A DNA stretch of 64,000 nt from Sulfurovum sp. (GCA_030949325.1 JAUZSQ010000110.1:1-64000); one strand, 5' to 3'. Counted from the first letter of the stretch, positions 8,024-17,264 are shown. Made by a program: numbers and translations. The notes: generated from the letters alone by a model not told the origin.

Positions 8024-9085
8024 ATGGCAAACTTTGGACCTAAAGACATCAAAAAACTCAGAGAGATGACTGAAGCAGGAATGATGGATTGTAAAAATGC
8101 CCTCAAATCCTCTGATGGAGATATGGACAAAGCCGTAGCATGGCTCCGAGACCAAGGTATGGGTGCTGCTGCGAAAAAAGCTGGTAAAACAGCTGCTGAG
8201 GGAGCGATTACTATCAAGGTTGAGGGAAACAAAGCAGTGATTGTTGAGATTAATTCTCAAACGGACTTTGTGGCACAAAATGATAAGTTTCAAGCCTTGC
8301 TTTCTACTGTAGTCAAGCATACTTTTGACAATGCTTTAGCTGATGCTGAGAGTATCAACAGTTCAGAGATGAAAGAGGAGTCATTTGCTCAGTACCTTTC
8401 TTTGCAAGTCGCTACTATTGGTGAAAAGCTTGTGGTAAGACGTTCTGCATTGATTGATGCTGATGAGAATACTGCTGTCAATGGATATGTACATTCAAAC
8501 TTGCAAAATGGCGTGATTATCGAAGCCAAATGTGATTCTGCCAAGACAGCCGAAGCGATGACTTCTACTCTCAAAGACGTAGCAATGCATGCTGCTGCTA
8601 TGAGTCCTTCGACACTTTCTTACCAAGACTTTGATGCTACTTTTGTGGCAGACGAGACCAAAGGTAGAATCGTAGCGATTGAAAAAGAGAATGAAGAGCT
8701 TGTACGTTTGGGTAAAACACCTAAAAATATTCCTGCGTATATCTCTATGAGTCAACTGACAGAAGAGGTTTTGGCTGAAGCTAAAGCGTCACTAGAAGCT
8801 CAACTCAAAGCTGAGAACAAACCAGAAAAAATTTGGGATAAAATTATCCCAGGTAAAATGGCAAGATTTATCTCTGACAATACAACACTTGACCAAGAAC
8901 AATGTCTTCTTGACCAAAACTTTGTCATGGATGATACCAAGACCGTTGCTGAGTATATTGCTGATAAAGCAAAACAAGCAGGTGGTACAGCTCAAATCAC
9001 TTCATTTACGCGTTTAGAAGTAGGTGAAGGTATCGAAGTAGCAGAAGAAGATTTTGCTGCTGAGGTTGCTGCACAAATGGGCTAA
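8024..9085 (+). CDS. tsf: Elongation factor Ts
   Basis: Guanine-nucleotide exchange factor for EF-Tu. The N-terminal UBA-like helix bundle is LREMTEAGMMDCKNAL...AVAWLRDQGM, and the core motif SQTDFVAQNDKF lies near residue 85. At 353 residues it is the longer Campylobacterota-type form. AAAGGAG sits at the end of rpsB, so the two genes are co-translated. The hairpin at 9100-9115 closes the operon. Confidence 0.97.
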   Translation: MANFGPKDIKKLREMTEAGMMDCKNALKSSDGDMDKAVAWLRDQGMGAAAKKAGKTAAEGAITIKVEGNKAVIVEINSQTDFVAQNDKFQALLSTVVKHTFDNALADAESINSSEMKEESFAQYLSLQVATIGEKLVVRRSALIDADENTAVNGYVHSNLQNGVIIEAKCDSAKTAEAMTSTLKDVAMHAAAMSPSTLSYQDFDATFVADETKGRIVAIEKENEELVRLGKTPKNIPAYISMSQLTEEVLAEAKASLEAQLKAENKPEKIWDKIIPGKMARFISDNTTLDQEQCLLDQNFVMDDTKTVAEYIADKAKQAGGTAQITSFTRLEVGEGIEVAEEDFAAEVAAQMG

Positions 9086-9099
9086 CCCCCTCTTAATCT

Positions 9100-9125
9100 A
9101 CTGCCTCTTGGCAGTGGTATTTTTG
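9100..9125 (+). terminator. Rho-independent terminator after tsf
   Basis: Perfect 6-bp stem ACTGCC (9100-9105) / GGCAGT (9110-9115), loop TCTT, followed by GGTATTTTTG. Confidence 0.7.
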
Positions 9126-9167
9126 CTTCTTTCTGTTCTTCTTTCTGTTTATCTATATTTTTTGTGC

Positions 9168-9173
9168 TAAAAT
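9168..9173 (+). promoter_or_regulatory. Probable -10 box (TAAAAT) of the LolD-like gene
   Basis: GTGCTAAAATACC, 26 bases before ATG 9199, after the tsf terminator. Confidence 0.45.
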
Positions 9174-9198
9174 ACCTTACTTTATTTAAAGGCACTTT

Positions 9199-9855
9199 AT
9201 GTCACAAGCACTTCTAGAAGCTCAGTCTATTGCTCATCGTTTTGATTATACACTCTTTAGCGATATAGATTTTACCCTAGCACCCTATGAGTCCAAGGCT
9301 ATTGTAGGACGCAGTGGTTCAGGTAAATCTACCCTTTTACATATATTTTCTACTTTTATGTCACCCAATGAAGGCAGTGTACACTTATTAGGGCAAGATA
9401 TTTATCACTTAACAGATGATAAAATAGAAGCTTTGAGACGCTATGATATAGGGATTATCTTTCAGTTTCATTATCTTTTCAAGGGGATGTCTGCTATGGA
9501 CAATATCGACGTGGCAAGTATGCTTAGTGGTCAAGAGTTGGACAAGGGAATATTGGAGAAACTACAGATACAAGAGCTGATGAAACAGCGTATCGGAGAC
9601 CTCTCTGGTGGACAGCAACAGCGTGTCTCTATCGCTAGGGTATTGAGTAAAAAGCCCCGTATCATCTTTGCTGATGAGCCTACGGGAAACCTAGACAAAG
9701 AAACAGCTACCTTGGTGATGGATGTACTCCTAGACTACTGTAAAACCACAGGAGCAGGGCTAGTACTTGTCACGCATGATATAGATATGGCAAAGCGTTG
9801 TGATGGGGTATATACTTTAGAAGATAAGGTTTTGACCCCTACCTTTACAGGATAA
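9199..9855 (+). CDS. ABC transporter ATPase, LolD/MacB type
   Basis: 218-residue nucleotide-binding subunit. Walker A GRSGSGKST is near residue 37, the Q-loop is IIFQFHYLF, the signature LSGGQQQRVSIARVL, Walker B IIFADEPTGNLD, and the H-loop LVTHD. The EPTGNLD motif and FQ-F-LF Q-loop are those of LolD/MacB/FtsE-type ATPases that power lipoprotein release or envelope transport. No membrane partner (LolC/E-like) is adjacent, so the substrate cannot be named from context. It is the first gene after the tsf terminator and is probably co-transcribed with the cytochrome gene behind it. Confidence 0.85.
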   Translation: MSQALLEAQSIAHRFDYTLFSDIDFTLAPYESKAIVGRSGSGKSTLLHIFSTFMSPNEGSVHLLGQDIYHLTDDKIEALRRYDIGIIFQFHYLFKGMSAMDNIDVASMLSGQELDKGILEKLQIQELMKQRIGDLSGGQQQRVSIARVLSKKPRIIFADEPTGNLDKETATLVMDVLLDYCKTTGAGLVLVTHDIDMAKRCDGVYTLEDKVLTPTFTG

Positions 9856-9871
9856 ATTAAAAAGGACAAAT

Positions 9872-10849
9872 ATGAAGTATATACTAGGAGCATGGATATA
9901 TTTTATCTCTACACTCTATGCTAGTGAAATGATATGTACCTATTGTCATCAAAATCAAATGCATATCTCTGGATTGAAGACCAAAGAGCAATGGAAAAGC
10001 CTTAGCTCTGATGGAGGATTAGGCTTACAAGAGATACACCAATACAATGTAGCTGTCTTAGCCTACTTTCAAAGTCCTGAATATAATGCCACAGAGCTTT
10101 ATGATTATGTAGAATTTCATGCGTCTAACCAAGAGGCTTTAGCGTTAGAAAGTATCATCGAATCTTGTACCTATTGTCATGATAGCAAGATGACACTCTC
10201 TCGTTTGTGGAGTAAAAATCAATGGCAAAACCTAGCTCACTCCGTAGAAAACCTCAAAGTATTACACCAAAATGAGCTACAAGTTCTAAGCTTCATAGAC
10301 TCCAAACCCTTTGAAAAATCTTTAGCAAATTTTATCCATAGTATGCAATTTTTTGCAGCTGAAAAAGAGCATCCACCGACTAAGTTAGGACTCTATACAG
10401 GTAAACAATATCCTGATTTTATATGGAGAAAATTTGCATTTAAAAATAAAAGTTTTGGTTTTGTCTATGAAAAAATGCAAGGACAAGAAGCCGAAGCACA
10501 GAAAATCTATAAAGCTATGCAAACAATATTACAAAGATGTAATATGACAGCACCTATAGACTTTAGGCTCAAACATGGTGGCTGGAGTCTGAGAAAAAGT
10601 GATGTTTTTTTGTGGGTCTTGACCTTTGCATCTTTAGAGGTAAGAAGTACCCTAAGCTTCACATTAGAAGCCACCCAAGAGGGGAAAACTTATACAAGTA
10701 AAAAGTTTATCACAGAGAAAAATAGATGGTTTAAAATGCATACATCAAGTGAAATTATAGGTAATATTTTGGATACGGTTATGGATGATATGACGGCTCA
10801 GTTGGGTTTGGAGTGCGAGAGGGGATTTGATAGACGATTATATTTTTAA
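9872..10849 (+). CDS. Exported diheme cytochrome c-like protein
   Basis: 325 residues with an N-terminal signal peptide (YILGAWIYFISTLYAS). There are two CxxCH haem c sites, CTYCH at residues 22-26 and CTYCH at 99-103, each heading a similar ~75-residue repeat (CTYCHQNQM...W / CTYCHDSKM...W). The C-terminal ~160 residues are a basic, non-haem domain that I do not recognise. The first haem site begins only a few residues after the predicted cleavage site. Periplasmic electron transfer is likely, with partner unknown. The 3' end overlaps by 12 bases the convergent HNH remnant. Confidence 0.8.
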   Translation: MKYILGAWIYFISTLYASEMICTYCHQNQMHISGLKTKEQWKSLSSDGGLGLQEIHQYNVAVLAYFQSPEYNATELYDYVEFHASNQEALALESIIESCTYCHDSKMTLSRLWSKNQWQNLAHSVENLKVLHQNELQVLSFIDSKPFEKSLANFIHSMQFFAAEKEHPPTKLGLYTGKQYPDFIWRKFAFKNKSFGFVYEKMQGQEAEAQKIYKAMQTILQRCNMTAPIDFRLKHGGWSLRKSDVFLWVLTFASLEVRSTLSFTLEATQEGKTYTSKKFITEKNRWFKMHTSSEIIGNILDTVMDDMTAQLGLECERGFDRRLYF

Positions 10850-11156
10850 ATAGACAGCTTTAATAAAACTCTGAAACTCATAATCAAAAATTTCACAAAC
10901 TTCTTCGCTATTTTTTTTCTCTCTTGTGTCAAAAAATCGCTTGATGTTTCTCCTAATCTAAAAAGTTCAATGGTAAATTTAGATTTAATACAATTTGTGT
11001 TAGAAACAATCTCACCAGTAGGTAAATAGTCAAAGTAATCCTCAGGGTCATCAACACAAGGATTGACGATATTGTCATACTCTTCTCTTGTTTTTAGAAA
11101 ACTTTATTTTTGGCTTTTATAAAAAATGAGGGTTCTTTTTTAGTGATTTTAAACAT
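10838..11156 (-). pseudogene. Remnant of a Septu/retron-type HNH nuclease (PtuB-like), core deleted
   Basis: Not a single open frame. Read on the minus strand with two one-base corrections (near 11098 and at the A-run near 10911) it gives an N terminus MFKITKKEPSFFIKAKNKV, as in PtuB/TIGR02646 proteins. It then passes directly to the C-terminal pattern IVNPCVDDPEDYFDY...GEI...TIELFRLGETSSDFLTQERKK. The roughly 100 residues that would hold the Cys pairs and HNH centre are missing. Its ATG overlaps the end of the ATPase gene, the PtuA-PtuB gene order. Family assignment is from remembered motifs and moderate. Confidence 0.5.
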
Positions 11157-12096
11157 TTTTTCTTCGTGAAGTAATTTCAAGTTTCAAAAGTTTTAAATCT
11201 AAATATTTTTTACCCAATATCTCTTCAAGTTGACTCCACTCTTTTTTAAATTCATCTGAGTCATATTCATTTTGAACTATCATAGATTTCACGTTAGCCA
11301 TTTTTTGGGCTACAATAGGCGTACGCAAATATTTAACACCCATGATACTAGTCAAAATTTCATTAAATTCTAAGCCATAACTTTGTGAATATTCAAGCAC
11401 TTCAATTTTATCCTCTATTTTGTTTAAAACACGAAGATATTCAGGGTTAGCCGCACCAATAATATGAGGAGAATGCGTAGCGATAATAATTTGACAATTA
11501 TTTTTGAGTGCAAAGTTTTCGTAAATTTTTAAAATGCTATTTTGCCAACTAGGATGTAATGAAAGTTCAGGTTCATCTATGAGGATGACTTTGTCTTTAT
11601 AATCTTGAAAGAATAGATAGAGGATTTTTGCAAATAATGTTTGTTCCCCTGTTGATAGTTCACTAATCTTAAATTTTTCATCTTTATCATTCTTAAAAAA
11701 TATATTATCATCTTCGTCTATATGGCTGTAGGTAACACTTATTGTTAATTTACCAAATATTTCTTTAATAAATTTTTGTAGTTCTTCGGTAATTTCATCA
11801 TTTCTCTTATTATGAAACTTCACTAAATTATACCAATATTTAACAAATTCTTTTTTGACTTTAGCTATTTCATTTATCCCTGCATTAAAATATTTTATAC
11901 CATCTTTTTTAAATACTTCTACAATATCAGATTTTGTTGTTTGATGAACTTCAACATAGCTATTTTTAAGTAAATCTAAATTATATAAACTCTCCAAAAG
12001 ACTAGTCTTCCCACTCCCATTCACTCCAGCCAAAATAATAATAGGCAAAGGCTCATCATTTTTATCTACAAAGCTAATATCAAAATCTTTGAACAT
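11149..12096 (-). CDS. AAA ATPase of the OLD/PtuA (Septu-like) group
   Basis: 315 residues from the first ATG. Walker A is AGVNGSGKT, a coiled region follows, the signature-like ELSTGEQTLFAK comes next, then Walker B KVILIDEPELSLHPSWQ and H-motif IIATHSPHII. These are the ATP-binding landmarks of OLD/Septu ATPases. The family N terminus is normally about 12 residues longer; in frame upstream the DNA reads LKLRSLHIDKYK, preceded by AAGGAAAG, and the natural start would fall on CTG at 12132-12130. So either a CTG start is used or ATG has mutated or been miscalled. The gene begins just after prfB on the same strand. Its nuclease partner is deleted, so the system is probably inactive. Confidence 0.75.
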   Translation of the reverse strand: MFKDFDISFVDKNDEPLPIIILAGVNGSGKTSLLESLYNLDLLKNSYVEVHQTTKSDIVEVFKKDGIKYFNAGINEIAKVKKEFVKYWYNLVKFHNKRNDEITEELQKFIKEIFGKLTISVTYSHIDEDDNIFFKNDKDEKFKISELSTGEQTLFAKILYLFFQDYKDKVILIDEPELSLHPSWQNSILKIYENFALKNNCQIIIATHSPHIIGAANPEYLRVLNKIEDKIEVLEYSQSYGLEFNEILTSIMGVKYLRTPIVAQKMANVKSMIVQNEYDSDEFKKEWSQLEEILGKKYLDLKLLKLEITSRRKNV

Positions 12097-12141
12097 TTTA
12101 TACTTATCTATATGTAGGCTTCTTAGTTTCAGATTCTTTCC

Positions 12142-13236
12142 TTACTTTGCCTGAGCAATCAAAATACCCTCTAGGAGTTGGTTGATGTCTCCGTCTAGGA
12201 TGGCATCTATGTTGGTGTAGGGAATGTTTGAGCGTGTGTCTTTGACTTGTTGGTAGGGTTGCATGACGTAGGAACGTATTTGGTGTCCCCAGCCGTTGTC
12301 TGATTTTTCTACACCATCTAAGAGGGCTTGTTTTTTTGCCATTTCGTATTCATAGAGACGTGACTTGAGCATCTTCATCGCGGCGGCTTTGTTTTTGTGT
12401 TGGCTTCGGTCATTTTGACATTGGACGACGATATTGGTTTGTATGTGGGTGAGGCGAATGGCTGATTCTGTTTTGTTGACGTGCTGACCTCCTGCACCAC
12501 TTGAACGGTAGGTGTCTATGCGTATATCTTTGTCTTCTATGGTGATGTCTATGTCATCATCCACCTCAGGAGAGACCATCACAGAAGAGAAGGAAGTATG
12601 ACGCTTGGCATTGCTATCAAAAGGGGAGATGCGTACGAGTCGGTGTATGCCATTTTCTACTTTGAGGTATCCGTAGGCATTTTCGCCTTTGATGATGAAG
12701 GAGACATCTTTGATTCCTGCTTCTTCTGCGGGTTGGTAGTCTAGGACTTCGACTTTGAAGCCTCGACGTTCTGCCCAACGCAGGTACATACGGTAGAGCA
12801 TATTTGCCCAATCTTGACTCTCTGTACCACCAGCCCCTGGGTGAATGGAGACGATGGCGTTGTTGGCATCATGTTCACCACTGAGCATCATTTGTACTTC
12901 TAGGGCATTGGTGCTTTCTTGGAGGCTAGGGGCATCTTCATAGAGCATTTCTAGGGTTTCTTCATCATGTTCTGCTTGTGAGAGTTCAAAATAGTCTGAG
13001 GCATCATTAACGGCATCTAGGGCATGGGAATAGGTGGCTACTAGACGTTCTGTTTTGGTCTTTTCTTGGGAGATGATTCCTGCTTTGCTCACATCTAGCC
13101 AAAAGCTACTGTCTTCTTGCATGGTGCCTATTGCTTGTAGTCTTGCTTGAAGCTTATCAGGTTTGACAATATTTTTGATATTTTCCATTTTAATTGTGAG
13201 AGATTTGAGTAATTCACTGTATTCATACGCATCCAT
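12142..13236 (-). CDS. prfB: Peptide chain release factor 2
   Basis: 364 residues. It recognises UGA/UAA through the SPF tripeptide ([16 protein letters not shown]) and catalyses release with the GGQ loop ([12 protein letters not shown]). It is a single uninterrupted frame with no CTTTGAC programmed-frameshift site near codon 25, as is usual for Campylobacterota. Transcribed divergently from panC from a symmetric promoter at 13267-13284. The Septu-like ATPase follows within nine bases. Confidence 0.97.
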   Translation of the reverse strand: MDAYEYSELLKSLTIKMENIKNIVKPDKLQARLQAIGTMQEDSSFWLDVSKAGIISQEKTKTERLVATYSHALDAVNDASDYFELSQAEHDEETLEMLYEDAPSLQESTNALEVQMMLSGEHDANNAIVSIHPGAGGTESQDWANMLYRMYLRWAERRGFKVEVLDYQPAEEAGIKDVSFIIKGENAYGYLKVENGIHRLVRISPFDSNAKRHTSFSSVMVSPEVDDDIDITIEDKDIRIDTYRSSGAGGQHVNKTESAIRLTHIQTNIVVQCQNDRSQHKNKAAAMKMLKSRLYEYEMAKKQALLDGVEKSDNGWGHQIRSYVMQPYQQVKDTRSNIPYTNIDAILDGDINQLLEGILIAQAK

Positions 13237-13266
13237 GGGGAAATTCCTTTTAGCTTATAGACTTTT

Positions 13267-13284
13267 TTGGTAAAATTCTACCAA
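13267..13284. promoter_or_regulatory. Symmetric bidirectional promoter between prfB and panC
   Basis: TTGGTAAAATTCTACCAA is an 18-bp near-palindrome. It contains TAAAAT on the plus strand (13271-13276) and TAGAAT on the minus strand (13280-13275), two overlapping -10 boxes facing opposite genes. Confidence 0.5.
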
Positions 13285-13309
13285 AATATAACAAAATAGA
13301 GGATTAGAG

Positions 13310-14135
13310 ATGATCATTGCATACACAATAGAGGCATTATATGAAGCCAAGAGGCATTTGTCAGGCACGATAGGGTTTGTGCCTACGATGGGAGCGTTAC
13401 ATCAGGGGCATCTTTCTTTGATTCAACAAGCAAGAGCAGAGAATGAAAGTCTCATTGTTTCTATCTTTGTCAATCCGACACAGTTTTTGGAGGGTGAAGA
13501 TTTGGATGCGTATCCACGCAAGGACAAAGCCGATATTAAGATTTGTGAATTGGCAAAGGTAGATATCTTGTTTATGCCAAGTATTGATACGATGTATGAA
13601 GAAGATGAACTCTGTATTGCTGCTCCTGCGATAGGGGGATATGTACTCGAAGGCTCCAAACGTGCTGGGCATTTTGATGGGATGCTTCAAGTGGTGATGA
13701 AACTACTCAATCTCTCTTCTGCGACCCGTGCGTATTTTGGTAAAAAAAGATGCCCAACAGTTGGCACTGATTACCCAAATGAGCAAGAATTATTTTATGG
13801 ATGTAAGGATAGTCCCTTGTGAGATAGTCCGTGATACAGAAGGCTTGGCATTAAGCTCACGCAATATCTATCTCGACGCATCTCAAAAGAAACGTGCATT
13901 GTGTCTTTCTTCTGCTTTGAAGTCTGCTGTAAAGATGGTGATGGCAGGAGAGTTAGAGAGTCAGAATATTAAGCAGAAGATGCGTGAAGTAATGGGTGAA
14001 GCAGACAAGATAGAGTATGTAGCCATTGTCAATCGTCAATTTGTCTCTATACCCAGTGTAGAGATAGGCAATACTATTATTTTGGTCGCAGGGTGGGTGG
14101 GTAAGCCACGCTTGATTGATAATCTTTGGATATAA
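13310..14135 (+). CDS. panC: Pantothenate synthetase (one-base frameshift)
   Basis: Joins pantoate and beta-alanine using ATP. The N-terminal half has [16 protein letters not shown] (nucleotide-binding HxGH) and SIFVNPTQF. After the shift come [23 protein letters not shown] (KMSKS-like region) and the C terminus. The A-run 13742-13748 has seven bases; six restores YFGKKDAQQ and a 274-residue protein. Probably a sequence error. The start is ATG 13310 behind GAGGA. Confidence 0.92.
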
Positions 14136-14167
14136 TAAAATCAAATAAAGTTTAAAAGGGTACAAGA

Positions 14168-15139
14168 ATGAATACAGATACAGAAAGTACCATAGAAATA
14201 CAACTGATAGATGAGGATACCTTGATGCCCAATAGGCAGAAGAAATCTTCCAAAGGCAAAACAAGGATAGGTTGGATAGGGATGACCTTTATTTTACTCT
14301 TTATTATTGTAGGGGTATTGTTCTTCTTTAAGGGAAATATGTTGATTTCTATGGGCAATAACTTGATAGCTGAGGTGAAGAATATCAAAATCGAAGATAT
14401 TATGAGTACTCAAGAGAAAGCAACAGAGCAAAAAGTAGAGAAAGAAAAAGCAATAGAACTGACGGTTCTATTGGAGGAGCATTATGAATTACTCTATAAA
14501 AACTTACCTCTTTGTACTCCCAAAGACAAGAGTACAGACAGTACCTTTAAGCGTATAAAAGTAGGAAACTTACCTATAAATACAAACTGTAGCAAGGGAA
14601 AGTGTAGCGTATCAATAGAGATAAAAGACCCCAAAGAGTATCCTAAATCTATCTTGGCGTATGTCACAGACGAAGGAGAATGTAAACAACGAAGTATCTC
14701 TATGAAGATTAGACCAAGGGTGAAATACTATGAAGGAGTGATTAAAATTACACCTGAATGGCTAAAAAGCTTGGGAATTGTGGGGAATGATTATAATGTT
14801 TCTGTATTAAATACCAATAATTCTAAAGTATCGCAATTCATGGGAACGAAAGAGGTATCTTTCTTTTATGACAAAAAAGTAAACGTTGATACCCTTATGA
14901 TAAATGGTATCAAAAAGGCGAATATTATTTATACGGATATCAAAGCTGTAGAGAAAATAATCGCCAAACCCGACTTTAAGCCGAAAAAACTTTCACCCAA
15001 AGAAGAACATAAAGCTTTACTAGCCAAACAAAAATCGATAGAAACAGAATTAAAACAACTAGAAGCAGAAGCAGAGCAAGGACTCAAAGAAGAGAGAAAA
15101 GCGTTACTCAAAGAGTTAAAAGCATTAAAGGGAAAATAA
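14168..15139 (+). CDS. Single-pass membrane protein with periplasmic domain and C-terminal coiled coil
   Basis: 323 residues, not recognised. A short charged cytoplasmic N terminus leads to one membrane helix (IGWIGMTFILLFIIVGVLFFF, about 36-56). A periplasmic region with four cysteines (LPLCTPKD, NTNCSKGKCSVS, DEGECKQ) suggests disulfides. The C-terminal 60 residues are a Lys/Glu/Leu-rich coiled coil. AAAAGGG precedes ATG 14168. It lies between panC and the convergent ftsI, and may be co-transcribed with panC. A function in envelope organisation is only a guess from topology and neighbours. Confidence 0.6.
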   Translation: MNTDTESTIEIQLIDEDTLMPNRQKKSSKGKTRIGWIGMTFILLFIIVGVLFFFKGNMLISMGNNLIAEVKNIKIEDIMSTQEKATEQKVEKEKAIELTVLLEEHYELLYKNLPLCTPKDKSTDSTFKRIKVGNLPINTNCSKGKCSVSIEIKDPKEYPKSILAYVTDEGECKQRSISMKIRPRVKYYEGVIKITPEWLKSLGIVGNDYNVSVLNTNNSKVSQFMGTKEVSFFYDKKVNVDTLMINGIKKANIIYTDIKAVEKIIAKPDFKPKKLSPKEEHKALLAKQKSIETELKQLEAEAEQGLKEERKALLKELKALKGK

Positions 15140-15146
15140 GTATCTT

Positions 15147-17207
15147 CTAAAACATATCCTCAAAGGATTCATATTTACGTTTGGGTTTAGGTTTAGGTTT
15201 AGGTTTAGGTTTAGGTTTAGGTTTATATTGTTGTCTTTTGGGGGGATATTTTTTGATTTTGGGTGTAGGTGCTTGATAGACTGGTATTGGAGTACTGATA
15301 TTGTCTTCGCTGATATTATTATCACTTAGGTTATTGTCACTTAGGTTAGCATCTGTGATATTATTCTCAGGTACTTTTATTTTGATTTTGGGAAAGATTG
15401 TAATATTGCCTTCTGGTTTGAGGTATTCTAATTCTACCAATATATCTAAGGTACGCCTAAAGGTGGGTACGGCTGATTTGGAAGCAAAATACTTGTAGCG
15501 TTCTTTGGCACGGATGACCAAGGCTCCTATGGTATATTTATGCCCTTCTTTATCGTTAGCAAAACCATAAAAGCTACTGTGGTATTCTTTGACATACCTA
15601 CCATTTTTGGCAATATGTGCTGTGCCTGTTTTACCACCGACTTCTAGCCCTTTATATTGTGCATCCACACCTGTACCACGCTTGACTACTTCAAGAAGCA
15701 TAGTATGGATTTCATTGGCCGTTTTTTTGCTGATGGCTTGTTTGTTGCCGATGAGGGGAGGGAGAGTATATTTCTTACCATCGGCACTTTGTAGATAATT
15801 GACCAATTTAGGTGTCATGGCTAGACCCTCATTGTTGAATGCTGAATAGGCTTTCATCATCTGAGTGAGTGTGACCATCATACCATAGCCAAAAGCAGAA
15901 TTGGCTCGGTGCATTTTGTGCTTGAGTAGTCTGACTGACTTGAGTGACCCTGGTAAATCCCTAGAGAGGTCAATCCCCGTTTTTTGTGCAATACCAAATT
16001 TGAGTAAGCCTTCTCTATATTCTTCCCCTGTGAGCCTCCATGAAATTTGAGATGTGCCAATATTGGACGAGTGTGTAATAATATCCGTTACCGACATCGA
16101 CTCAAAATAGTCATCATCTCTGACGCTCTGTCCTGCTGTAATATCAAAACGCTTGTATCCTGTATGAAACCATGTATTGGGTGTAATTTTACCTTTTTCT
16201 AGGGCTATGGCAATGGTAAGAGGTTTGAGGACAGACCCTGCTTCGTAAGGGTATTCTGTAAATTTGGGTACGAGTGCAGCAATATCTTCTTGTCTGATAT
16301 TCGCAGGGTTATAGCGATTGGTAGTAGCAAAGGTAAGGACTTTGCCTGTATCGCTTTGCATGATAGCTACGAGGATTTCTTCGGCATCTATGCTAATTTG
16401 CATTTGGTCAATCATCAGTTCTACACGTCTTTGCAGTGATAGAGGGATATTGAGGTGTAAATCTAGCCCATCTACACGCGTATGACTTTGGGAGTTCTTG
16501 TCATGAATAACAGCACCTACGACATCACGTTTACCTTTAAAATAGCCATTCTTTTTAGAGGTAATATGCTTATCATAGGCACGTTCCAAGCCTTTTTGTC
16601 CCAAAGGTCTGGTATAGCGTCCTATCGTGTTGTCTCGTACATAACCTAGTGTAGGAGAGAGTATATCATGCAAGGGGAACGCACGGTTTTCTCCATTTTC
16701 TATAATATCCAAGCCAAACACGACTTCTATGCCATTACGATTTTTGATAGAGGAAAAGACTTTAAATTGGCGTAATTTATAGGCTAGTGCTTTGAGTCGC
16801 ATGGCCGAACGGCTAGAGATAGTATCGGAGAGTATAATATTTCCTTGAATCTCTTTGCCTTTTTTATTTTGGAAACGTGCAGAGATAATGTCTTGTGAGA
16901 TACCACTATAGAGTGAAAAAAGTTTGATAAAAAGAGGTTTTTTATCAGGCTTGATACTCGCCCCCCTTATGATAGCCTGATAGCTTTTGTTGGAGCGACT
17001 TAGCGTATAGCCATCAGCAGAAATAATCGCTCCACGAAAGGAACGGTCGTGGATAATACTATGATTACTAGGCACACGTCGGTCTGAGGTGACGGTATTG
17101 AATACAGAAAAGAGAAAGAGTAACATCATAAGAAAAATGAGTATATAAAGAAAAGCAATTTTATTTTTTCTATTGAGTATGGCTTCGTTCTCTATGTTTG
17201 TGTCCAT
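15147..17207 (-). CDS. ftsI: Penicillin-binding protein 2/3-type transpeptidase (class B PBP, FtsI)
   Basis: About 686 residues from ATG 17207 (MDTNIENEAI), with a GGGA Shine-Dalgarno; the upstream in-frame ATG at 17240 lacks one. One N-terminal membrane helix (IAFLYILIFLMMLLFLFSVF) is followed by the dimerisation domain and the transpeptidase with AGSVLKPLT (SxxK), THSSNIGT (SxN) and GGKTGTAHI (KTG). It cross-links septal peptidoglycan. The C-terminal ~70 residues are a low-complexity tail of Asn/Asp repeats (NNLSDNNIS) and a Pro-Lys repeat encoded by seven GGTTTA/TAAACC hexamers. It is divergent from ftsW, its functional partner. Confidence 0.9.
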   Translation of the reverse strand: MDTNIENEAILNRKNKIAFLYILIFLMMLLFLFSVFNTVTSDRRVPSNHSIIHDRSFRGAIISADGYTLSRSNKSYQAIIRGASIKPDKKPLFIKLFSLYSGISQDIISARFQNKKGKEIQGNIILSDTISSRSAMRLKALAYKLRQFKVFSSIKNRNGIEVVFGLDIIENGENRAFPLHDILSPTLGYVRDNTIGRYTRPLGQKGLERAYDKHITSKKNGYFKGKRDVVGAVIHDKNSQSHTRVDGLDLHLNIPLSLQRRVELMIDQMQISIDAEEILVAIMQSDTGKVLTFATTNRYNPANIRQEDIAALVPKFTEYPYEAGSVLKPLTIAIALEKGKITPNTWFHTGYKRFDITAGQSVRDDDYFESMSVTDIITHSSNIGTSQISWRLTGEEYREGLLKFGIAQKTGIDLSRDLPGSLKSVRLLKHKMHRANSAFGYGMMVTLTQMMKAYSAFNNEGLAMTPKLVNYLQSADGKKYTLPPLIGNKQAISKKTANEIHTMLLEVVKRGTGVDAQYKGLEVGGKTGTAHIAKNGRYVKEYHSSFYGFANDKEGHKYTIGALVIRAKERYKYFASKSAVPTFRRTLDILVELEYLKPEGNITIFPKIKIKVPENNITDANLSDNNLSDNNISEDNISTPIPVYQAPTPKIKKYPPKRQQYKPKPKPKPKPKPKPKRKYESFEDMF
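15184..15225 (-). repeat. Hexanucleotide repeat (GGTTTA)x7 inside ftsI
   Basis: Seven perfect tandem hexamers, read on the minus strand as (Pro-Lys)n at the FtsI C terminus. Length changes would add or remove PK pairs without breaking the frame. Confidence 0.9.
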
Positions 17208-17229
17208 TAAATTCCCTAAATTAAACAGT

Positions 17230-17237
17230 ATTTTATA
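17230..17237 (-). promoter_or_regulatory. Probable -10 region (TATAAAAT) of ftsI
   Basis: ATTTTATA on the plus strand, 23 bases before the ftsI start at 17207. Confidence 0.4.
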
Positions 17238-17258
17238 CAAATTTATCTATAAACTTGG

Positions 17259-17264
17259 TAAAAT
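17259..17264 (+). promoter_or_regulatory. Probable -10 box (TAAAAT) of ftsW
   Basis: TTGGTAAAATACC, 29 bases before ATG 17294. Same TTGGTAAAAT wording as the prfB/panC promoter. Confidence 0.45.

Noticed and set aside
7587-8320. Long minus-strand open frames opposite rpsB/tsf and similar antisense frames opposite alaS, ffh and others
   Set aside because: Translations are low-complexity mirror images of codon bias, lack ribosome binding sites and oppose clearly conserved genes.
12142-13236. RF2 programmed frameshift site
   Set aside because: prfB is one continuous frame with no in-frame TGA near codon 25.
15184-15225. GGTTTA repeat as a telomere-like or origin element
   Set aside because: It lies fully inside the ftsI coding frame and encodes a Pro-Lys tail; no flanking origin features.
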